Shown here piece after piece: positions 1 to 10,818 of a stretch of DNA of 64,000 nucleotides. Origin of the DNA: Sternotherus odoratus. Lineage: Eukaryota; Chordata; Testudines; Kinosternidae. Location of the stretch: assembly GCA_032164245.1 (NCBI GenBank), contig JAVMKO010000003.1, forward strand, positions 63,248,390-63,312,389, in the 5' to 3' direction. Every line of letters starts with the position of its first letter. The stretch's first letter is position 1. The notes under the pieces are model-generated. The model searched no databases and was not told the DNA's origin. It was given only the letters and a program-made list of their open reading frames with translations. The position numbers and the translations under genes were made by a program.

Positions 1-24
1 CTGTGAAAGAAAAGGATTATCATC

Positions 25-118
25 GCCGTACAAATGGGAAATGGAGGTAGAGAAAAGTTAAGGGATTTGCCCAGGGTCACACATGCAACCTGTGGCAGAG
101 CAGGCTTATGCCCTGATC
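25..118 (-). repeat. MIR-like ancient SINE remnant
   Basis: On the reverse strand this reads like the MIR core. The plus strand shows the familiar reversed order: a 'gggaaa-ggaggta-agagaa' run, then 'ttaagggatttgcccagggtcacac', then 'gtggcagagcagg'. It is old and diverged, with no flanking target duplication visible. An L2-linked CORE-SINE other than MIR is possible. Confidence 0.6.
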
Positions 119-1765
119 ACCGACCCATCCTTCCTCTTCCCCAATGGATGGATCCCACTTGACACATGTGAACCCAATTTAGTGGGACTTTGTCTCTCCT
201 GCTGTCTTGACCACTACTAACTGATGGAATTATGTAATGTCTTCTTATTGAAATGCAAAACTACTCACAAACAAATTTTGAAAGTGAGCATATCTGTTTT
301 TTTTAAAAAAAGCTTTAACCCTGCACACCTGCACACTTTCAATTGGTTCACTCTTCTGGGAAGAGAACTTTTCAACTACAAAATCCCCAAATGTATGTTT
401 TTTCACTGTTAAAGTAGGCATTCCACATATTCCAGAGCAAGACATGGCCAGTGACATTTCCCATAAAACAGAATTAGGGAGCAAGGGAGAAATCTAACAA
501 AATGAAATGGTGAACACATTCATGTCATAATCTGTGAAACTGAAATTCAGAAAACAAGGCAGAGTTGCATTAGTGTCACCCGAAGGGAAAGAAACCTAGT
601 GGTTCATGTCCCTCTCTGCCTGCTAAGACACAAACACTATTAGTGTGAGTGGCCTAGAATCCCCAACATCATGTTTGCTTTGGGTCTTAAACCAAATTCT
701 TGAACATTGGGGTCACAATTCATGGTTAGAGGCATTACTCTAAAAAAAAAAAAGGTGATTTCACATTCATGGAAGTACTTCCTGGGATTATTTCCAATAG
801 TAAGATCCCTCCATGCTCTGTTCTTTCCTACTGTCGTTTTAGCAGACAACAGAAAAAGCTTGTGCTAGCTAGAGCTAGTAAGACATCAATCAGTGTACTC
901 CCTGTCCTGCCAAAACATCCAATGATGTGAGATTTAGGCATTTTCCCTATTAGTGATTTAATAGCTGTGTACATATATTTAAGATTGCCACATAAATTAA
1001 GGCTATCTTCCACAGGATCAGGTGACATGGTAGATATCAAACCTTCATAAACTTTGTTTCATAGGCAATTCTTTCAAACATACAACTCTTTATAGACAGG
1101 ATACAAGTAAAATGTGAAGCTTAATGTTTCAGCCATTTTAAAGCTGTTCTCCTGAAAACAATAATTTACCTTTATACGGGACAATGAAAAAATTGTGAAT
1201 TTATTTTATCCTCTCAATGACTGGAGGGATTTCCCTCACACTTTCCATAAAAGTAAGCAAAAGGAAAATTAAGAATTGAATGCTACAGCCCTAGAAGGAA
1301 ATTTTCAGAGAGTTATGAATTTGTGAAAACTGGGGAATTAAAATGGAAAGTATTTGGCAGCCATAATTATAGAGATTGCCGCTCCAGCAATCATGGCTCA
1401 GTGTGTCTACATTTTCATTGTGTTTCTTCCCTGAAGTTCTGATATAAAATCCCTGATCCCTGATGTGTCCCATCATGGGTCCTGGTGAGTCAAAGCTGGT
1501 GCATTCATGCCAATGTAGATTTCTTTTTTTTATGTATACCCGAGAAGGTTGCTACGCGGAAAGTTCAAGAATTCATTTCACCTATGACTTTGTATAGGCA
1601 TGTCTTATAATGATTTCCATCAGTCATTTTTATCCCCAAATGAACTCAAAATTAGTCCCTCCACTTAAAGGGTAGTGAAAGAGGAAAACACTTAATCCAT
1701 GGGGCTAAGTAGCACTTTATATAATTAAATAAATAAATGAACAATAACAACCACAATAATAAACA
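119..1765. other. AT-rich stretch with no recognised gene or repeat
   Basis: Only short frames (up to about 80 codons) without family resemblance are present, along with T-runs near 297 and A-runs near 741. I see no RNA gene, exon-like pattern or clear repeat. Confidence 0.5.
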
Positions 1766-1875
1766 ATCCACTTCCCTGAGCTACATAAGTTACACTGTAG
1801 CTAAGCACCTGTACAGTGCTACGGCAGGGGAGGGCTTCTCCCACAGACATCGCTACTGCCTCTCACAGGAGAGCT
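1766..1875. repeat. Fragment of a non-autonomous DNA transposon (turtle-type)
   Basis: The blocks 'cctgagctacataagttacac', 'agcacctgtacagtgctacggc' and 'gagggcttctcccacagacat' follow the order of a common turtle DNA-transposon family with hairpin-rich arms. Neither terminal inverted repeat is preserved, so only a fragment is called. The family assignment is from memory. Confidence 0.45.
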
Positions 1876-3006
1876 CTCTCCAGTCAGCATAGAGTATGTT
1901 CACTAGACTCATTACAGCAGCACAGGTGCAGTGATGCGTTTCTAGTGCAGACTACCCCTTCTTACACCCTTCTACAGGATCCAGAGCCTCTGTCTGGAAG
2001 ACTCTTCACCATGGCCCCAAAAGATATTTTATCCAAATCGCATATGCTCTGGAGAATGAAATGTACTCTACTCTAGAGAATGTGAATTGATCAGCAACAG
2101 GCCACACAGAGAGGCTGTTGGAGATGAAGGCCACTCCTGACTTTTCCTGGAAGAAGAACTATCCAGAGTCCAGGAGTACCTCAGACTTCCCAGCCCGAAG
2201 ACAATTAAAGACCAGAGACCTTAGAGTTTGGCAGGACAGGATGAGTTATGTTAGAGAATAACGAGGCTGGGATGATCTCTGTAGAAAGGATATCACAGTT
2301 CAGCTAAGCTTTGCCATAAGCATCCACAATTATGAGTGCCTGTCCAAAACCACAATTTCCAGATTCAACTAATTACTAATTATTATCTTAATGAATTTTC
2401 TTTTCTTCAATTTTGTTTGAATATCTCATTTAGTTTCTTGAAATGTTTCCAGCAGTTGGAGCTTTCCATTTACCCCCAGTTGCTTAAAGAAATAATACAT
2501 TTCTGAGTCTCTAAAGATAACCTCCTGGGGGATAACCTATTTGAGTTAAGGGTCAGGCCAGACCAAGAAAAATCATTAAAACAAAGAATATATTTTCTTA
2601 GTCTCTAAGACTTAAATAAACTAGAAATGGGTATCATTTGCTAAATATTTAATAGTTAAATACTCATTTGAGTGCACAATGGAAATGAAATGACCCTGCA
2701 AGAAAGAGAAATTAACATGCTTGCCTGTGCACATGATTGTAATAGCATATATAGTCCCAAAACACCATCTATTCAGTGTTTCCACACAGACAACTCCCTG
2801 TCCTGCCACCACATTTTTAATTTAAAATGTACATTAGAAGGAAGGTCCAGGTGCTTTTTTCTGTACTTTGGGTAGGGAAGTTATGATAGTTTGGGAAAGT
2901 GCTCTAAATATATAGAAAATTTGGCTTTGCTTCAGTTATGCTGAGTCAAAAGACTGTACATTTAAAAAATATCATCAGAGGCTTTCAAGACATTTGAGCC
3001 CTTGTT
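1876..3006. other. No recognised gene
   Basis: Unassigned sequence of mixed composition. The open frames at 1816-2076 and 2672-2875 have no recognisable domain or coding signature. Confidence 0.45.
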
Positions 3007-3452
3007 GCCAAGAAGGCTAATGGCATTTTGGGTTGTGTAAGTAAAGGCACTGCCAGCAAATTGAGGGATGTGATCATTCCCCTCTATTTGGTATCAGTGA
3101 GGCCTCATCTGGAGTATTGTGTCCAGTTTTGGGCCCCCACACTACAAGAAGAATGTGGAAAAATTTGAAAGAGTCCAGCAGAGAGCAACAAAAATGAACA
3201 GGTGGCTGGAGCACATGACTTATGAGGAGAGACTGAAGGAACTGGGATTATTTAGTCTGCAGAAAAGCGATTGTTTAATCTGCAGAAGCGAAGAATGAGG
3301 GGGGATTTGATCACTGCTTTCAAGTACCTGAAAGGGGGTACCAAAGAGGCATCCTGGCTGGGATGACTTAGTTGGGAATTGATCCTGCTTTGAGCAGGGG
3401 ATTGGACTAGACCTTCTGAGGTCCCTTCCAATCCTTATATTCTATGATTCTA
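3007..3452 (+). mobile_element. CR1 LINE 3' end, 5'-truncated
   Basis: The decayed end of a CR1 open frame can be followed: 'gccaagaaggctaatggcattttgg', 'gtgaggcctcatctggagtattgtgtccag', 'gagagactgaaggaactgggatta'. The short 3' untranslated region follows and ends in the family's octamer-like tail 'attctatgattctatt' (3437-3452). Frameshifts and a duplicated segment near 3260-3290 ('gtctgcagaa' and 'atctgcagaa') show it is dead. The 5' truncation is typical of target-primed reverse transcription. No target duplication is seen, which is normal for CR1. Confidence 0.88.
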
Positions 3453-3862
3453 TTAACCTTAAAGTTGTCCTTATTGAACATTTTGGGATTTCTGAAGTAT
3501 GAGCCTTACAAGATCTCTGGGCAAAGTCTATGCATTTTCTTTTTTAACACACAAATGCAAACAAAAAGGAAAAGGAAATTTCATTTAAAAACCTTGCATA
3601 CATCTCTTAGATTGAGAAGCCAAGTATTGATAATTAGGAAATGCATCATTAAGATTGAGAAATACAGAGTTAAGATTGAACTTCAAATTTAACTATGCCC
3701 TTGTGCTTGTGGCTTAAGATATGATCTCTTTATAGCATGATTAATTATTTCAATTAATACAATATAGTACAAGAAGGAATTTTTTATGCAGCCTTTCATA
3801 GTCCAGCTCAAGTAGTGCCTGGAATATTTTGTCCAGTCTATCCTTTACCAGGCTTGCTTTAA
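3453..3862. other. No recognised gene
   Basis: AT-rich unassigned sequence between the CR1 tail and a CA microsatellite. Confidence 0.4.
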
Positions 3863-3894
<32 letters not shown>

Positions 3895-3897
3895 ACA
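3863..3897. repeat. (AC)n microsatellite
   Basis: About 13 AC units with one T interruption near 3890. It creates the artificial His-Thr and Cys-Val runs in overlapping frames on both strands, so those frames are not genes. Confidence 0.95.
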
Positions 3898-4499
3898 GCC
3901 CTACAGAAATATATCCATGTAAAAATCAGTGCTTTATTCATGCTGCCTGCTCTGTATGTTTTTCTGACAAAGTTACAATCCCTACTTCCAGATTACATCC
4001 CACTCCACAAACCATGCTGAATAGGAAATTACTGTATGTTGATACAATAGTCGCACCCTATATGGATGTATGGTACAATGTTTTTTCCAGTTGGATTCCC
4101 CGTCATAACTCTACATGGATCAGAAGCACCTGTGTGGATGTGGTGTGCTTCCTGGTGAATCCAGTGGCCACATTCAGTTTCCAAGAGAACGGAACATTAC
4201 CGGAGAGGTTGAAGAGAACTAGCAGACTTTGCGCCATATCTAAATAGCCAAGGTGAGACCAAGGCAGGGCCATCCCCATGACATTCTCCCCTCTACTGAA
4301 GCTCTTTCATCACAGCTGGGATCTGCATATGAGTTACAGACAAAGATGAGTGGTGGGATCACTCTCTGCAGCCTCAGCTCTTGACAACTCCACAACCCTT
4401 AGTAAAGCCTCACAGCATTAGAACAGACATTTTTCTGTTTTGTTTTTCACTGAGAATTTTTGCTCTTTTGAAATTTTCCAAATTTGGACCCAACCACAT

Positions 4500-4531
4500 C
4501 CCCCCCCTCCCCCCCTCCCCCCCCCTCCCCC
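4500..4531. repeat. Pyrimidine (C-rich) tract
   Basis: A 32-base run of C interrupted by single T residues. The minus strand is therefore a G-tract with four or more long G runs, which could form a quadruplex. It also produces a spurious proline-rich frame on the plus strand. Confidence 0.9.
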
Positions 4532-4895
4532 ATACTCTTTTGTTGGCTTTCAATCCTTTCACTATTTTAGTTTTGCGGTTGATCCCATTTTCTCTCTTTT
4601 CTACCTCCTCTTCCTGCAAATCTCCAGGGATCCAAGACCTAATGTTTTGGTGTAAGCCACCCCTCTGATTCTCATGTCGGAATATCCCTCATCCCCAGTG
4701 GAAGAATTTATATCCTTGGAATTTTCTGTTCCCAAATTCTAGTCTGTGTTGATGACAATAGGACTCTGAGATGTTCTTCCCTGAGCTCACAGTCAGTGCA
4801 ATAAACTTTCTACCATGCCATTTTCAGTAACAAATTAGGGATAAAAAAAAATTGAGAAATAATGTGACGTGGCACCTTAACCATTTTAACAACAC
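4532..4895. other. No recognised gene; left target site at its end
   Basis: Unassigned sequence. The last bases (4885-4895, 'tttaacaacac') are the left copy of the 11-bp target-site duplication of the Penelope-like element that follows. Confidence 0.6.
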
Positions 4896-5091
4896 ACAGA
4901 GAGCTAGTGTTGACTGTGAATGGCTAGCCAACTACAAAACCAGTTTCTCCTTTCTTGGTGTTCACACCTCCAGATCAACTGCTAGAAGAGGGCCTCATCC
5001 GCGCTGATGGAACTAACCTTGTTATCTCTAGCCTACTTCTTGCCTGCCTTTATATTTAATACCTGCCTTTGGAAATTTCCACCGCATGCAT

Positions 5092-5129
5092 CTGATGAAG
5101 TGGGTATTCACCCACAAAAGCTTATTCTC
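5092..5129 (+). ncRNA. Hammerhead-ribozyme-like motif in a Penelope-like element (mutated copy)
   Basis: CTGATGA at 5092-5098 matches the hammerhead core CUGANGA. A perfect 6-bp hairpin follows (GTGGGT 5100-5105, loop ATTC, ACCCAC 5110-5115) in the place of stem II. AAAA at 5116-5119 replaces the expected GAAA, and a weak AGC/TCT pairing follows in the place of stem III. The extra A between core and stem II is shared with the 48-kb copy. Hammerhead motifs are known in the terminal repeats of Penelope-like elements. The G-to-A change in GAAA should abolish cleavage. Stem I pairing is not convincing by eye. Confidence 0.5.
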
Positions 5130-5151
5130 CAATACATATGTTAGTCTATAA

Positions 5152-5397
5152 CAGGGGTAGGCAACCTGTGGCATGGTTTGGGGGGCCCTGCATTTTAATT
5201 TAAGTTTCAATGAAACTTTGTAAACATTTTAAAAACCTTATTTACTTTACATACAACACTAGTGTAGTTATATATTATAGACTTATAGAAAGAGAACTTC
5301 TAAAAACATTAAAATGTACTAATGTCACACAAAAACTTAAATTAGAGTGAATAAATGAAGACTTGGCACACCACTTCTGAAAGGCTGCTGACCCCTG
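5152..5397. mobile_element. Non-autonomous hAT transposon nested in the Penelope-like element
   Basis: The terminal inverted repeats are CAGGGGTAGGCAACC at the left and GGCTGCTGACCCCTG at the right, with an exact 8-bp target duplication 'gtctataa' at 5144-5151 and 5398-5405. The 8-bp duplication and CAGGGGT ends are diagnostic of hAT (Charlie-like) elements. At 246 bp it carries no transposase frame. It was inserted after the Penelope copy, which it splits. Confidence 0.92.
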
Positions 5398-5439
5398 GTC
5401 TATAAGGTGCCACAGGACTCTTTGTCGCTTTAACAACAC

Positions 5440-7440
5440 TGTAACTTTTTATAGGGTATAATGGGGTTGCAACTAAGGATGAGCAGCTCAGTACTTTATC
5501 ATCTGTCATCTACATACAGCAATATTTTAAACCAGATGTCTACTAAAATATGCTAGTGGTAGGTTGCTCTGAGGGATGAGATAGCACAGATGAGGCCCCT
5601 TGCCTCGCTCACAGGTCAGTAGGTGTTCCTAGTTCCTGACTGTAAGACAGGAATCTTCTGGCCTCCACCTGCATCTGGGCTTCAACCCTTAAGAGGGCAT
5701 GGTAGGGGCATTAACACCCTCCCTCTCCACCGGATCCCAGTGCAAGGCCCTAAGGTGAACAACACACAGCAAGGTCTACCCTGAAGAGAGTTTAGGTCCA
5801 CTGCCGTGGGCTACTTCCTACCTCTAGGTCCCTTCAGTTTGGGGTATGGCCCCTGTAGTCCAAAAAAGCAATTGCTTAACCAAAAAAGAATCCACATGAA
5901 CAAGACCTTGCAGATTTTCAAAGGGAGTAGTTGGAGAAAGCATTACCCGTGAACCTTACCCACTCTGTGGTCCCATCTCAGGCTCAACCTTCTGTTGGGC
6001 TTCCTAGAAAAGGATTCCTCTCTCCTGTAGCCTGTCCACTTGTCTTTGCCTGGGCTTCTGAGCAACTTTTCACCCACTCCGCCAGTCAGAGCATGCTTGG
6101 CAGGCCCAGCAGGGCTGGGCTAGATGGGCCAATATTGCCTTTTAACCCTTTTGTATATAGTTGGGTTTGTATATCCCATCACAATATCCATGATGCAAAA
6201 ATAATTGTATTATATAAATAAAATAAATAAATGGATTGTGGGACTAATACCACTGCCCATAAATTTTCAGGGGGAGCCTTTCTGATAGTTTAGTGACTCA
6301 TTATAATGACTTTGTCCCCATGTCATATCATATCACAGAAGTTCTCTCTAACACTTTGTGATAAGATGTGAAAATCCTATTGTGTAATGCTCTAGCAAAT
6401 TCCCATTATACCACATTAGCATGATATTTCATTAGTACCCATCTTTTGCTAACATTAAACAAAAATCCCACTATGTTAATAACTTTCCTTGCAAAATCCT
6501 GCCAAGAGCTCTTATCCCAGGATAGCATTACATTTGTGTAACACTGATATGAATTTGAAAGTTTCGTGGATAATTCGCAGATTAAATATCTGCGGAGGCA
6601 AGCATGATAGGAAATGTATCAAACAATTCATTGTGATCACAAGCTTAAATATTTCCTCTGCTAAAACAGCCCAAGCACATTTTAATTTCCAAATTCCTGA
6701 GGACTGGTGTCTTTTACAATAACTAAATTGCTTTCCCCCCTTTGACTGTTGATTTAAAAAAAAACTATTACAGTGATTCATTATTTTCTAACACCGGCCC
6801 CTCTCTGTTGCAACAGACTATTTGTTTTCCTAAACAATGTAAAGCAAATTGCCCATCCCCCTTTTCATTGCCTGTAAACCCTTCCTTTATATCTAAGCCA
6901 CATTCCTTAAATTCTAAACTGTCTGGGATAGAGATACCTACAATCCCTACAATGGAGCTCCAAGATTTACCAGAGCCTTTGCAAAATAATAACTGATAAT
7001 ATTTATGGCCAGATTATGCCCCCAGCTTCTGCCTGGAAGGGCAACAAGAAAGAAAGTTTAGATGCCTTGTGTATCCCTGCACCATTGCCAGGCACATGGA
7101 AGTCCTTGAACTCAAGGGCCCTGGATTTCCCAGTCCATTACATCATTGACATTAATAGTGCTACACAAATGTAAAAGCAGTGGAGTGGTGTGGGGAGTCT
7201 GACCCAAAGATTCTGTAGAGCGAGTACACTTAGCTTCTCTGAAAAGGAAGCAAGGAGAATGGGTGCACGGCCCCTTCCCACATCAGACCCATTAAAGAGA
7301 GTGCAGCAGCACTTCCTAGGACATTCTGGAGGCAATGAGCTTGAGTTGTTGACATGACTGCAAGCCAGGCGTAACTCAAGGTATATCAATATTAGGGAAA
7401 ATTCTAAACTAAGCCACCCTTTACAGCCAATGTACCAGTG
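5440..7440. other. No recognised gene; possible old LTR-like material at 5560-6135
   Basis: The part from 5560 to 6135 is richer in GC than its surroundings and repeat-like in style, but I find no TG/CA ends, poly-A signal or domain to name it. A (TAAA)n-like run lies at 6211-6233. The frames at 5931-6221 and 6489-6996 show no domain. Confidence 0.35.
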
Positions 7441-8956
7441 TAAAGAAATTGATGCAGATACATCAATGAAAATCTCTATAATGTAGAGACAGCCCCAGCT
7501 GAAGCCAACAGATTAACTGACGCAAAACCAGAGTGAATACAGAATCATTGTGTCTCTCTGAAGCAGAATATTTCCCTGAGCTCCCTTTGAAATGTTACAC
7601 CTGGGCCCTGGGCCCTGCCCCAACTCAGGGCTCTGGCTTTAATGTCACTATTTAATTCTTTATAAGAAACAACCAAAGAAGCACCCGGATTTCTGGCCTA
7701 TCATCTAAGATTGAATAGAGAATTAAACTACTTAAATAAATGTCAGGGTTTTCTTCAGCACCACAGTACAGCCAATAAGATCTCATTCATTTGCAGTACT
7801 AACCATAAAGAGCATCTGTTAAGATCACAGATTCCATAAACATCATTGGCTGTGCTTTTCCTAAGAAGGGACTCTAATTATCTGTCAGCAATAATATTAA
7901 AGGCATTTACAAATATGGAATAAAATAATGACATATGTCAACTGACATACGGTAGACTACACAGGAATAAAAAAAGAGTATCCAGCATCAATTTACTATG
8001 CTTATTGAATGTGAGTCATTAAATATCCAACTTATGATTTGATAACCTTGACCTAGAGGAGAAGGAAGAATGAGACAGGTTTTTTTTTATCAGCATGCAA
8101 AATCATGTTTTTCATTATATTATTAGTATTGTTCCAAAGGCACAAAGATGCCAATCTCACCACAAAGAAAGGAAATTGTTTTCTAGGGCTGTTTTTTCAT
8201 ATTGATTTGCTTCAGTGAATTCTCTGTTGCTACATAATCACACATCCATATATCTGGTGCTTCAAAATTTGTAACACAGAGATTTGTTCAGGTGATAGCA
8301 TTAACTGTATGCACATTTAGTGTCATCGTGAAATGTAGTTGATAGAGTAATTGTCCAAAGCAGTATTCAGAAGTTCAGTGTACAAATCTTATTATCAGTG
8401 CTAACTCCTGTGCACTGCTATGAAAATATAGCCTGATATGTTGTTATAAAGTATAAATATTAAATTTAGAAAGCAGGTTTGGCAAAAGCATTAATATCAC
8501 TGACACCTAATCCTTTAGTTCCCATTTTACCTCCAGACTGATTATAGTATTTTTACACCTCTGACAATTAGTCTTTTTATGCTTGTTTTATATATTCTGA
8601 CGCTAAAATAAAACTAGACATCCATGTTAAATACTGCGGGGGCAGAGGGAAAGGGATCATTACTCCCATATTACCCTTTGAGAACCATGTGAAGACTTGT
8701 CTGGAAGAGGTGGTCCCCTCTCAAGTCATTTCAAAATCCAGGAACCCAATTATTTTTTTAAAGAAACCTTAAAATGAAACAGTAACAAATAGTAATATAA
8801 TCCCTGTCAGGTTACTACCAGTCTCAACTATGATGTATTAGAACAAAGTTCAAAAACATGTAACTCATGTTCAGTATATACTTCTGTTCTTCCCAACCTG
8901 GTGAACAATATCAATTCCTTTGCAACAAACTTTCTCTTCTACTCTACAGCGTTATA
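7441..8956. other. No recognised gene
   Basis: AT-rich, low-information intergenic or intronic sequence. No frame reaches 65 codons, and no repeat family is clear. Confidence 0.4.
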
Positions 8957-8968
8957 TCATAATACTGA

Positions 8969-9046
8969 AGTGACAAAGAGTCCTGTGGCACTTTGTCTTT
9001 GTCACTTCTGAAATTCCAGACTAACATGGCTACCTCTCTGATTCTC
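8969..9046 (+). mobile_element. Penelope-like 3' tail with internal inversion
   Basis: Only 78 bp long, bracketed by 12-bp direct repeats differing at one base ('tcataatactga' 8957-8968, 'tcacaatactga' 9047-9058). The first part (8969-8991, 'agtgacaaagagtcctgtggcac') is the reverse complement of the normal '...gtgccacaggactctttgtcac' tail. The second part (8992-9046) is in forward orientation through 'attccagactaacatggctac' to the 3' end. The tail wording matches the subfamily at 55.56 kb. The inverted 5' segment recalls twin-priming or snap-back integration products. Confidence 0.65.
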
Positions 9047-9058
9047 TCACAATACTGA

Positions 9059-9769
9059 TTTCCTAATGATTCTCAATAAACAAAGTCATACCCTTGTCCA
9101 CAGGACCCTTCCCTGGGACTAGGAATTTACTGTCCTCGGGTAATGAGGAAAACTTTTATAGCTATATAGTAGAAGCAATGGTATCCATATCTCCTAAAGG
9201 GCTCTCACTTTGTGGGGCATTGATTGTTTCCTTTTCAAAAGGGAGGCAAATCTTGCTCACCCACTCCAAACTGGGTACAGGCTAAAAGGCAGCAAAGTCA
9301 ATGTGGTTCCATTGCACAAATCAGTGGTAGGGTGAACGAGCTCACTCAAGCAGATCTGCACCTTCTGCACCCTATAAAATCTGTTCACTGGGGCTTCACC
9401 CAGAGTAGTTGAAGGATGTTTGGGTATGGTGGAGGAATAACAGGTGGATCCACAACTGGGTGAATCTCTCAGCCAAACTTCACTGTTGTCTGTTAAGGTT
9501 TAGCTAATACAGCACTGGGGCTGCAGTAGAAGCTATGAAGAAGCTCATCCAGCAATTTTTAATCACATGCCTCTCCAATTCATCATGTAGAGATCATCAC
9601 CACATATATGGGCAATATGTGTATATCTGTGTGGGGGTGTCCTCCTGACCGAACACACATAAGCCACAAAACAGAATGTTAAAAGACTTTGTGAAAGATA
9701 CAACATGCAAATAAAGTGCCCAAATGGTGACTGGCCATGACTCAATTTTATATGATACTTTCTTAGGCC
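9059..9769. other. No recognised gene
   Basis: Unassigned sequence. The overlapping frames at 9094-9412 have no recognisable domain. Confidence 0.4.
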
Positions 9770-10066
9770 TGGGCTACACTGGGGGGGGGGCAGGGGTGGG
9801 AGGGTTCAAACTAAGATACGCAACTTCAGTTACACTATTCACGTAGCTGAAGTTGAAGTATCTTAGTTTGATTTACCTGGCCATCTTCATGGTGGCTAGT
9901 CAACCGTGGTGGCTCCCTGGTTGACTCAGCTTACTCCTCTTGCAGAGCTGGAGTTCTGGAGTCAACAGGGAGCACATTTGGGGATCGATTTATCATGTCT
10001 AGATGAGACGCGATAATTGATCCCTGATACATTGAACACTACCCGCCGATCCGGCAGGTAGTAAAC
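9770..10066. mobile_element. Hairpin-rich non-autonomous DNA transposon
   Basis: It starts near 'ggcctgggctacactggg' and contains a long hairpin at 9807-9870 ('caaactaagatac' against 'gtatcttagtttg', with further pairing inside). A second hairpin is built on 'ggggatcgatttatc' and 'gcgataattgatccc' around 9978-10023. The same two motif blocks occur in reverse order and orientation at 27151-27447, so both belong to one family. Ends are approximate and the target duplication is not clear. Confidence 0.6.
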
Positions 10067-10297
10067 TCCAGAGTACCCCCACAAGCTCACCATACTCAAG
10101 CCAAAAACATCATGGAAGAAGGGGATCATTCCGATTTTACAAAGAAGAAGATGTAAACAACTAGTCCTTATTCTCTTCTCTTCTCGTTTTTATCCGGTGC
10201 CCATCACTGTGGTATCTGAATGTGTTTCAACAATAATTAAATTGCCTATCTCGCCACACAGCATCAGTCACATGTTATTCTTTCTCTCTGTCTTTCC
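10067..10297. other. No recognised gene
   Basis: Short spacer with no repeat or frame that I can assign. Confidence 0.35.
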
Positions 10298-10555
10298 CTA
10301 AGCCAGATCGACAGTGCACACACTACATTTGAAATGGAAGGTGGTGCGGGTTTTGGTGGTGTGTAGGTTTGGTGAGAGTTGGTTCCACAGTGTCGGACCA
10401 GCTCCCAAAAACTTTTCTTTCCTACACAGACAAGCTTTCCCTTTGGTGTGGACTTTTGCTTGTGCTAGAGGAATGCAGTCCTTGTCCAGGAGCTTTAGGC
10501 CATCTTTTAGGTATCCTAAGCCCAAACCTTGATGAATTTGAAAGACTGTCTGAAG
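10298..10555 (-). pseudogene. Possible C-terminal remnant of a LINE (L2-like) reverse transcriptase frame
   Basis: The minus frame 10525-10298 (75 codons, no stop) contains 'LGAGPTLWNQLSPNL' followed by a 'KTRTTFHFK' segment. This resembles the 'AAPRLWNSLP...S...FK..LK' end of L2-type ORF2 proteins. There is no other support, and the match is short. It could be a chance frame or an uncharacterised repeat. Confidence 0.3.
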
Positions 10556-10718
10556 CCTGAAAAATTTTCTAAGGTTTTTTTTTTTGGTTTAATTGGATAT
10601 CCAATCTATGCTTGAAGTGCTATGCTGCATACGTTATAAATGTGAGTTAAATAAGGAATGTTTTAAAATTATCGACAGGATTACTCTGCAGATAGGTAAT
10701 TTTGCATTTGTATTCATA

Positions 10719-10818
10719 GGAGGCCAAATTCTGCTCTCAGTTACTCCAGTGTAAACCTGGACTAACTCATTGACTTCAGTGGAATTACTCCAGGTTTACA
10801 TGGGAGTAATTGAAAGCA
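10719..10818. repeat. Short imperfect palindromic repeat of the 'gtgtaaa-TGACTTCA' family
   Basis: Arms 10741-10760 and 10790-10809 are 18/20 complementary, and the loop contains 'ttgacttcagtgg'. The same signature recurs near 20195, 26845, 50745, 55681 and 60562. These look like members of an old amniote or sauropsid dispersed repeat. Confidence 0.6.

Larger units (their letters stand above)
4896..5428 (+). mobile_element. Penelope-like element 3' end, interrupted by a nested hAT element
   Basis: Direct repeats 'tttaacaacac' at 4885-4895 and 5429-5439 bracket this insertion. Without the nested hAT and its duplicated site it is about 279 bp. Its first half ('gactgtgaatggctagccaactacaaaa', 'gttcacacctccagatcaactgctagaag') matches the copy at 47.66-48.11 kb, where the same stretch is read as the C-terminal end of a protein frame. 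Its second half is the structured terminal region with a CTGATGA hairpin motif and 'aggtgccacaggactctttgtcgc'. It is 5'-truncated and lacks the last ~45 bp seen in the 48-kb copy. An alternative is a SINE that shares this tail. Confidence 0.7.

Noticed and set aside
3829..4020. Coding frame through the CA repeat
   Set aside because: The His-Thr run is created by the microsatellite on either strand.
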